DNA of 5,000 bases from Euryarchaeota archaeon UBA438 (lineage in GTDB: Archaea; Thermoplasmatota; Poseidoniia; Poseidoniales; Thalassarchaeaceae). Positions 1 to 5,000 of the stretch are shown in pieces. How positions within the stretch are numbered: the first letter of the stretch is position 1; each line of letters begins with the position of its first letter. A program made the position numbers and the translations under genes. Where the stretch lies: assembly GCA_002504435.1 (NCBI GenBank), contig DAQP01000034.1, forward strand, positions 1 to 5,000, written 5' to 3'. Under the pieces are notes generated by a model. That model was not told the origin of the DNA. It saw only the letters and a program-made list of their open reading frames with translations, and ran no database searches.

Positions 1-2513
1 GTGGGGTTTGAGATGGACATGTTGAACATGGTCTGGCCGCTTGGTTCAATGGTGTGATAATATGTCTCGGTCTCCCCTAGGGCAACCTCGACCAATCCGG
101 TTAGGATGTGGACGTAGCAAAGCGTGTACCTTCCGCCATTGTTGGTGTCTGCGCATTTGTAGTTGTCAGACCACGCGACGTGCGCGCCGCTTCCTAGGTC
201 GTTGGCAAAGGCTGGGGGCTGACCCAGATCTGGTGTCGCAGGAGAGTTAGGGCCTAGCTTGTCTGATTGCCACTCAGTTACTGGGATCCTCTCCCATGGG
301 TCCAGCACCGAGGAGGCGATTGAGTTCATAGGGAATCCATTCGGATGTGAGTCACGTGTGTGGTTGAGTCTGGCGTACATGACCGTCTCACCTTGGGACT
401 CATTGCCATTGTCGAGCCATGTTAGGTGGACGTTGTCAAATGAGTCGGTGAGGATTGCGGGCATGTGGGAGTTGGCTCCGAACGGCCTTTGTGTGGTGAT
501 TCCCTCAGGACCCTCGACTGTCGAGATAGCTGCGTCTGCGATCTGCTTTATTCCGTAGGCTGGAAGGCCCTCTGGGACGCCGTCCCATTCCTGGGCCCCC
601 CTTAGCCTGAGCCTGGTGTAATAGACCTCGTAGTTTACGTCTATATCGAAACCGTATGCTCTTCCATCCATCCAAGAAACGTGTGTGTTCCCTGAAGTAT
701 CGACAGCAATGGCAGGGTGGAGGCTGAAGGCGTCGTTCAGTGTAATCCTAGTGTCATTGACCACTACCAGGTGCCCATAGCCCTGGTAATCCAAGGAAGG
801 TCCGATGTCCTGGATATACCTGTCAGCGGTGTTGTCGACTTCCGTTCCAGAGTCGCCCTTGGTCCAACCTGGCCATGGGTTTTCCAGGAGTGCTCTGGGG
901 TCCAAGACGGACATGAAAATCTCCCTGGAGTTGTTAGTGGCAAGATACACCAATGCCTCAACCATCAGCTGAAGCTCTGCGGAGTTCTGAGATGAGGTTG
1001 GGAAACTGTACATCTGACCTCCTGCGTGGGTTAGCCTAGTGGTAGACCCAGGGCAGGACCTAGCGTTTAGGCTGACGAATCCGTTGGGGCATGCTGCTAG
1101 GTCCATCATGTGGGAGCCTACATCCGAAGATGCTGAGCCGAAACCTGCTGCGACTAGCGGGACAGGGATGACGCCCGCCCTTACGCAGGAGTCGTGGGCC
1201 TCGTTGATGCTCTGGGTATCGTCTGCCTGTTGGGCTGGGTCTCCTCCATACGGCCCCTCGTCAGAAATTGGTATGACTATCTTAGTGGCGTTGGGGTTCC
1301 ACTTGTGATCTAGGGTGGTTGGGGGGTTGCCTGGCACTTGACCAGCGTTGTCATACCAGGATAGGCAGGCCCATGTGGATGCCGGTCCCCAGAACTCACT
1401 GTAGTAACCTCCGTCCTGGGGGAGGTTTACTGCGCCATTGTTGTACACAACCTCAGTGAGGTACCTGATTCCTCCGGAGTCGTCGCCTGGGGATTGTCCA
1501 AGAGGGGTCGTCCTAGGCCCCTGGCTTCCGGAGCCACCCGTCTGGTATGCATTAGCGCAGTTGCCTGACTGGGAAGCGCTGGGCCAGTTGCCACTGAGCG
1601 CATATAGTGTCTCGTAGACGGTCATGTTAGCCCTAACTAGCATTGGCTTGAGTCCTTCGAAGTAGCCTCCACTAGCGAAGTAGCCGCCATAGAATACCGC
1701 ACACATGTCCGCCCATTCTGCGTTCATTGAGCCAGAAGTATCAATCGGAGCTACCATCTCCACCTTACCGCCCCTAGTATCGTCCCATACTACCTGAACG
1801 AAATCATCCAAGTCTACTGCGACGTCGGGGTGGCCCTTGTGGCCGATGATTGGAGTTAGAAGGGTTTCATCTATGGCTACGATGGCCGTTCTCGCTGGAA
1901 CGTCTATCTCCAGCATCTTGTAGTATATCTGTGGCTGTTGGTAAAACATGTCAAGGGGTTCGTATGAATCCTGCCAAACTATGTGGGCGTCGTTCTCAGA
2001 GTCAACGTCGATAGCTGGCCAGTCCCTATTCTGCTGATGCAGGGATACCTCGAAATCCCCCACTATCGAGATAGCCGCGTCGGTGGTCTGGTCCCCGCTT
2101 TGATCGTCGAGGGAGGGGTCCAGGAGTGTGTACATGATGGCCCACTGGCCTGACTTGTCAGTCCATGTGACGTGTACCATGTCTGCGTGATCTACTCTGA
2201 TATCTGGATGCCATGCCCTGTGGGCGCCTGGATCTGAGATCTGTGTATCATCGATTAGCACTTCGCCTCTCGCGTCTAGCATCTTGTAGTACAGGTGCTG
2301 TGTGTTTCTGCTCCACACGAAGTGGGTGTTACCTAGGGAGTCGGCGTCCACGGCGACCATCCTATCATTGAATGTTCCACCGGGGGTGACTTCGATCGCG
2401 TCAGTCATCACTATCTCGCTCGCTGTAACGGCGGGAGTACCCAACCCCACGAACGTGCTTAGGACCATCAGTAGTACCATTGTTATGCTGCTTCTCGACT
2501 TTGCTCTGTCCAT
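1..2513 (-). CDS. Secreted propeller-repeat protein with inserted VWA domain (3' end missing)
   Basis: This frame is open for 837 codons from ATG at 2513 to the window start, so the C-terminus is missing. Residues 1-31 form a signal peptide: basic start, hydrophobic core about 11-28, likely cleavage after V-T-A31. Propeller-like repeats of the form (H)PxIxVDxxxxxHVxWxD recur near residues 53-67, 102-119, 166-182, 229-245, 599-616, 685-701 and 778-783, several followed by a (I/L/V)YY(K/T)xL strand. Between them, about 250-540, lies a VWA-like domain with a metal-site motif D258-T-S260-G-S262 and a strand ending in ISDEG (D418). This region has six Cys; the only other two are C787 and C799. Seven N-x-S/T sequons occur. 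From about 815 a new beta domain seems to begin. The role is probably adhesion or surface binding; the ligand is unknown. It has its own promoter and RBS. No in-frame start lies between this ATG and the upstream stop. Gene reality is near certain; function is inferred. Confidence 0.93.
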   Translation of the reverse strand, partial: MDRAKSRSSITMVLLMVLSTFVGLGTPAVTASEIVMTDAIEVTPGGTFNDRMVAVDADSLGNTHFVWSRNTQHLYYKMLDARGEVLIDDTQISDPGAHRAWHPDIRVDHADMVHVTWTDKSGQWAIMYTLLDPSLDDQSGDQTTDAAISIVGDFEVSLHQQNRDWPAIDVDSENDAHIVWQDSYEPLDMFYQQPQIYYKMLEIDVPARTAIVAIDETLLTPIIGHKGHPDVAVDLDDFVQVVWDDTRGGKVEMVAPIDTSGSMNAEWADMCAVFYGGYFASGGYFEGLKPMLVRANMTVYETLYALSGNWPSASQSGNCANAYQTGGSGSQGPRTTPLGQSPGDDSGGIRYLTEVVYNNGAVNLPQDGGYYSEFWGPASTWACLSWYDNAGQVPGNPPTTLDHKWNPNATKIVIPISDEGPYGGDPAQQADDTQSINEAHDSCVRAGVIPVPLVAAGFGSASSDVGSHMMDLAACPNGFVSLNARSCPGSTTRLTHAGGQMYSFPTSSQNSAELQLMVEALVYLATNNSREIFMSVLDPRALLENPWPGWTKGDSGTEVDNTADRYIQDIGPSLDYQGYGHLVVVNDTRITLNDAFSLHPAIAVDTSGNTHVSWMDGRAYGFDIDVNYEVYYTRLRLRGAQEWDGVPEGLPAYGIKQIADAAISTVEGPEGITTQRPFGANSHMPAILTDSFDNVHLTWLDNGNESQGETVMYARLNHTRDSHPNGFPMNSIASSVLDPWERIPVTEWQSDKLGPNSPATPDLGQPPAFANDLGSGAHVAWSDNYKCADTNNGGRYTLCYVHILTGLVEVALGETETYYHTIEPSGQTMFNMSISNP

Positions 2514-2520
2514 GTCATAC

Positions 2521-2525
2521 TCACC
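2521..2525 (-). promoter_or_regulatory. Ribosome-binding site of the VWA/propeller gene
   Basis: On the minus strand GGTGA lies 7 bases before the ATG at 2513 and matches the anti-Shine-Dalgarno end of archaeal 16S rRNA. It supports that start. A second ATG at 2518, in another frame, gives only 11 codons. Confidence 0.6.
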
Positions 2526-2553
2526 CAGCTGTGCTGTAACAGCCTCGTTGGGG

Positions 2554-2571
2554 TTTTCTCAATACTTAACC
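2554..2571 (-). promoter_or_regulatory. Candidate archaeal promoter (TATA-like box) of the VWA/propeller gene
   Basis: The minus strand reads GGTTAAGTATTGAGAAAA here, the most AT-rich part of the 113-base gap between the DUF2299-like gene and the VWA/propeller gene. The TTAAGTATT core lies about 50 bases before the ATG. Archaeal transcription normally starts about 25 bases downstream of the box, which would leave a short leader containing the GGTGA. The assignment rests on composition and spacing only. No clear terminator hairpin or T-tract for the upstream genes is visible in the rest of the gap. Confidence 0.4.
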
Positions 2572-2626
2572 CCGACGGCCAGCGGTCACTTGCTAGAATT
2601 GAGGCGTGATGGGTCATTGTGTAGTT

Positions 2627-3259
2627 TCAAGCCCAATCTGCGGGATCGAAGTCACGGCCGAAACCGCCCGTCTCATCTATGTCAACCGGTCTTGGCTCCG
2701 CTGGCTTTTTTTGCGATCTGGGGCCATTCCTTGTCTTCTTCTTCTCCCAGTCATCCACTGGCCCGGGTTTACCGGTCCCTGTTCCGAAGTGATGCTTGAT
2801 TCTGTGAATCAGCGATAGTTTTGCTAGCCACACCCTCCTCATGGTGTGCATGAACTCGTTCTGTGATAGTCCGTCCAGCCATATCGGCCTTGAGAGGTTG
2901 AAGGCCTGAAGTGGGCCTGAGACGCCCTCAGATTTTCCGCCTACGTGCAGAACCCAATCCAGGTCTGCCCTGGTGAGGTCGAGTCTTGTCTCGTGTAGCC
3001 ATTCTTTCCACTCCCCGGGTTGGTTTTCAGAAAGCCCCTTCATCTCGTTCTGCTGTCCCTCGTCGACCCTAGTGACGGAGTAGATCAGGACAAGGTTTCT
3101 GTTCTTGGGAATCACGATGTTGAACAGATGGCCCCTTTTGGTTGGGGGGTATTTGACGTGAAGGTGTAGCGAAGCCTGTTGATCTTCGACGTCCCTGGCT
3201 TCCAGCCTCTCGTTCTGAAGCCAATCCCTAATTGCGTCCGTAGCCTCTGTCCTGTCCAC
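2627..3259 (-). CDS. DUF2299-like protein of unknown function with charged C-terminal tail
   Basis: This 210-residue protein has no predicted signal peptide or membrane segment, so it is probably cytoplasmic. Residues 1-158 look like one alpha/beta domain: an N-terminal helix (TDAIRDWLQNE), strands around 30-62, a segment with WKEWLHETRLDL, and a C-terminal helix after P-I-W-L-D-G-L-S-x-N-x-F-M (125-137). From memory the last part resembles archaeal DUF2299 proteins, which have a 'DGL(T/S)+N+F(M)' segment before a long helix. No catalytic motif is evident and the family has no established function. Residues 159-210 are a low-complexity tail rich in Gly, Pro, Lys and Arg, ending in acidic residues with DWA at the terminus; it is probably disordered. 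The start is GTG: an in-frame TAG lies two codons upstream and no ATG occurs before residue 73. No Shine-Dalgarno is visible. The gene starts 21 bases after the acyltransferase stop, suggesting co-transcription and perhaps coupled translation. Confidence 0.85.
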   Translation of the reverse strand: MDRTEATDAIRDWLQNERLEARDVEDQQASLHLHVKYPPTKRGHLFNIVIPKNRNLVLIYSVTRVDEGQQNEMKGLSENQPGEWKEWLHETRLDLTRADLDWVLHVGGKSEGVSGPLQAFNLSRPIWLDGLSQNEFMHTMRRVWLAKLSLIHRIKHHFGTGTGKPGPVDDWEKKKTRNGPRSQKKPAEPRPVDIDETGGFGRDFDPADWA

Positions 3260-3280
3260 GGCCTAGTGGGGTGGTAGGCC

Positions 3281-4834
3281 CTATTTGAGAACGACTAGTG
3301 AAGATTCTATCTCATCTATGAGTTCCTCGAGCCTCTTGCCACTAGCAGAATGAGCGAGTTTCGCACGCCTAAGTGATGTTCTGAAATCAACCCACCAATC
3401 ATACCCCCTTAGGAAAATGAAGTTAGCCACCAATATTGACGTGAATGCGAAAGCAAATTCGATAAGTGGATTTGACAGTGTAAACAGGAGGGTGAATGCG
3501 AGAGAAGCGACTGGCCAAAACAGCAGTGGAGAGAACACTCCACCAATCATGTGGTGCGTGGTTCTAGCGTCAATTCCTTCATCCGAATTGTCCCCCTGAT
3601 ACCATCCAGCCAATGTCTGTAGGCCTGATGAAATAACGACTATCGGTGCTGTTACGAGCATCAGTAATGCCCCCACTAGACCCCTTGCAAACGATTTCCT
3701 TCGGTCTACTTCGGCGTTTTCGTCTAATGCCGTGGCGTCCAGATCCATGGAATGCAGTATGTCGGCTGCCTCTATGGCTCTTTCGAGAAGGTGGTTGGGG
3801 GGGTTGGAGTCTCTGATTTCTCGTGCTGCCAAGACCTCTTGCTTGTACGAGGAGGGCCTGCTACCACCCTTTATTGCCGAAAGGTGGCCAAGCAGATGCC
3901 ATGCCCTGTAAGTCTCCCAGTCAGGAGCGTTCGGCGTGATCTTTGAGAGTTTCTCATACAACTCGTCTCGGAGTGGGATGACTTGTTCCGCGGGAGGTTC
4001 GGTCCATTCGCCATCAACCAGTTTGGAGTTGTGGAGTGGGTCATCCATGAGTGGTATGTTAATCGGTTCACCAAATTCGATATAAGCCTCAGTGCGGAAC
4101 CAATGATGGCATCGGTAGTGTAGGCCTACGGGTTGAATCACGGGCGTGGGGAGTCCTCTGGAATTCGCTATGCTGGCTGCATTCAAGGTGAATCTGAGTG
4201 TTCCCGTCCTAAGTGCGTGGAGTTTCGAGTCTTGGTGGGATTTCCCCTCTGGCATTACGACAGCGGGATGTCCAGAGGCTATACAATTCGCCATGGTCAG
4301 CATGCTTCTTTGGTTAATTTTGGTTGCGAATTCTGGGTCGCTCACACCTCCCTTAAGTTCCGCCCTTCTAATCACCGGCTGCGAGCCCATCCTTCTTGTC
4401 ATCCAACCGATGACTGGCATTGTCATTATGTCGTGTCTGCCTATGCTCACGAAGGGTTTTCGCTGGGATTTCACTATGGCTAATGGGTCAACGAGTCCGT
4501 TGATGTGTATCGAGGCAAAAACGGCGCCTCCCTTGGTTTCTGGTGTTGGATCTATTTGGGACCTCCTGAAAATTATCGACCAGGCGATGTCGACTACCCA
4601 GAGGAGAATGGCCCAGAATGGTCGGCTTCCCGGGTGCCTTCCACTGTGATCCCATGGGACTTTCTCGAGCTTTCTCGGGTTGATGTTCATTGCTCCGCTC
4701 GACAGCGCGGGGTCGAGATCGGGGGCCTCTTGGCTGTCTGCCACGTATGCCTCAGACAGGGTGGTAGTTGAGAAAGCACCGATTCTATTGGAGAGCGGCT
4801 GAGATGGATTTTGCGAGCTCTGACGCGTCCGCAT
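3281..4834 (-). CDS. PlsC/GPAT-superfamily glycerolipid acyltransferase with C-terminal membrane domain
   Basis: This protein probably transfers an acyl group to glycerol-3-phosphate, lysophosphatidate or a related alcohol at the membrane. The four family motifs appear in order: H110-INGLV-D116-P (catalytic His/Asp), G150-SQPVIRR (substrate binding), V193-MPEGKSH200, and P231-VIQPVGLHY. The His-Asp pair is spaced HX5D, not the HX4D of bacterial PlsC. From memory this spacing, MPEGKSH, and the later FR(T)EAYIEFGEPI segment recall yeast Gpt2/Sct1-type GPATs and Bacteroidetes relatives. One hydrophobic segment (73-89) precedes the domain. Three more (about 385-407, 429-451, 455-475) follow a helical linker, then a charged tail. 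The start is uncertain. ATG at 4834 overlaps the HIT gene by 50 bases. GTG at 4744 has GAGG five bases upstream, and ATG at 4690 (residue 49) still keeps the whole domain. Residues 1-48 are low-complexity and may not be translated. The exact acceptor and acyl donor cannot be read from sequence. Confidence 0.88.
   Translation of the reverse strand: MRTRQSSQNPSQPLSNRIGAFSTTTLSEAYVADSQEAPDLDPALSSGAMNINPRKLEKVPWDHSGRHPGSRPFWAILLWVVDIAWSIIFRRSQIDPTPETKGGAVFASIHINGLVDPLAIVKSQRKPFVSIGRHDIMTMPVIGWMTRRMGSQPVIRRAELKGGVSDPEFATKINQRSMLTMANCIASGHPAVVMPEGKSHQDSKLHALRTGTLRFTLNAASIANSRGLPTPVIQPVGLHYRCHHWFRTEAYIEFGEPINIPLMDDPLHNSKLVDGEWTEPPAEQVIPLRDELYEKLSKITPNAPDWETYRAWHLLGHLSAIKGGSRPSSYKQEVLAAREIRDSNPPNHLLERAIEAADILHSMDLDATALDENAEVDRRKSFARGLVGALLMLVTAPIVVISSGLQTLAGWYQGDNSDEGIDARTTHHMIGGVFSPLLFWPVASLAFTLLFTLSNPLIEFAFAFTSILVANFIFLRGYDWWVDFRTSLRRAKLAHSASGKRLEELIDEIESSLVVLK
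4750..4753 (-). promoter_or_regulatory. Possible ribosome-binding site for an internal start of the acyltransferase
   Basis: GAGG on the minus strand lies five bases before an in-frame GTG at 4744, downstream of the HIT stop. If used, it removes the 50-base overlap and gives a 487-residue protein. A rival GGAG sits nine bases before the ATG at 4834, inside the HIT coding sequence, so this site does not settle the start. Confidence 0.25.
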
Positions 4835-5000
4835 GATCTATCTCTCCGTACTCCCAGAGGAACGAGTGGGTCGAGTCTGGGTACCTTGGTATGATGTGAA
4901 TGTGGACGTGGGCAATCGACATTCCGGCCTCATGGCCATTGTTTTGGACGAGGTTGTAGGCGACAGCGCCTGTTGCGTCCATGACTGCGCGGCAAATCTC
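4785..5000 (-). CDS. HIT-family nucleotide hydrolase/transferase (5' end missing)
   Basis: Only the last 71 codons are in the window; the frame stays open to base 5000 and the stop is TAG at 4785-4787. The fragment has the histidine-triad signature AHVHIHIIPR, in which the middle His of HVHIH is the expected nucleophile that forms a nucleotidyl-His intermediate. It follows the usual GAVAYNLVQNNGHEAGMSI strand-loop-strand block, which shapes the nucleotide pocket, after the helix remnant EICRAVMDATG. HIT enzymes of about 110-150 residues, such as the Hint branch, hydrolyse AMP-lysine, AMP-NH2 and related substrates in the cytoplasm. The remainder, ending about 35 residues after the triad, fits such a short single-domain protein, though Ap4A hydrolase-like activity cannot be excluded. 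It is the first visible gene of a likely operon with the acyltransferase. The internal ATG at 4982 is not a credible start because the preceding codons continue the HIT fold. Confidence 0.93.
   Translation of the reverse strand, partial: EICRAVMDATGAVAYNLVQNNGHEAGMSIAHVHIHIIPRYPDSTHSFLWEYGEIDHADASELAKSISAALQ

Noticed and set aside
259..1308. Several 60-100 codon open frames on the plus strand and one on the minus strand
   Set aside because: All lie within the VWA/propeller gene in other frames. The continuous 837-codon frame with regular repeats explains the region.
2483..2518. An 11-codon upstream-start peptide beginning at ATG 2518
   Set aside because: It overlaps the main start by chance (ATGACATG), ends after 11 codons, and the GGTGA spacing fits the ATG at 2513 better.
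2572..2626. Terminator after the DUF2299-like gene
   Set aside because: The minus strand here has no T-tract and no convincing stem-loop, so no terminator is called.
2302..2799. A 165-codon plus-strand open frame
   Set aside because: It runs antisense across the start of the VWA/propeller gene and the end of the DUF2299-like gene. Its translation is low-complexity with no recognisable domain, while the minus-strand frames show clear domain features.
4146..4649. A 167-codon plus-strand open frame
   Set aside because: It is fully antisense to the acyltransferase catalytic domain, whose motifs are intact. The plus-strand product has no coherent domain and looks like a shadow.

Overview
The window looks archaeal, most likely from the marine Thermoplasmatota (Poseidoniales, formerly Marine Group II) or a close relative. 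This is an inference. It rests on moderate GC, frequent AGG/AGA Arg and ATA Ile codons, a Shine-Dalgarno-like GGTGA and an AT-rich TATA-like box ahead of one gene, and a very large secreted protein made of propeller-type repeats with a von Willebrand factor A (VWA) domain. No rRNA, tRNA or marker gene is present to fix the taxon.

All four supported genes lie on the minus strand, so the biological order runs from high to low coordinates. First is the 3' end of a HIT-family nucleotide hydrolase/transferase (4785-5000, cut by the window end). Next is a membrane glycerolipid acyltransferase of the PlsC/GPAT superfamily with a C-terminal membrane domain (3281-4834, possibly starting further in). 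After 21 bases comes a GTG-initiated DUF2299-like protein of unknown function (2627-3259). The tight spacing suggests these three are co-transcribed. A 113-base gap (2514-2626) then holds the only recognisable promoter and ribosome-binding site. They serve a giant secreted protein (1-2513, cut at the window start): signal peptide, three propeller-type repeats, a Cys-rich VWA domain, more repeats, and the start of a further extracellular domain.

The first three genes look like a housekeeping group with intracellular or membrane roles. The last is a separate transcription unit for a cell-surface or secreted protein. I see no functional link between the two parts beyond proximity. The most interesting points are a fatty-acyl-type glycerolipid acyltransferase in an apparently archaeal genome, and the VWA domain inserted in a run of propeller repeats. 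I found no CRISPR array, mobile element, RNA gene or defence system, and no gene-free stretch longer than 113 bases.
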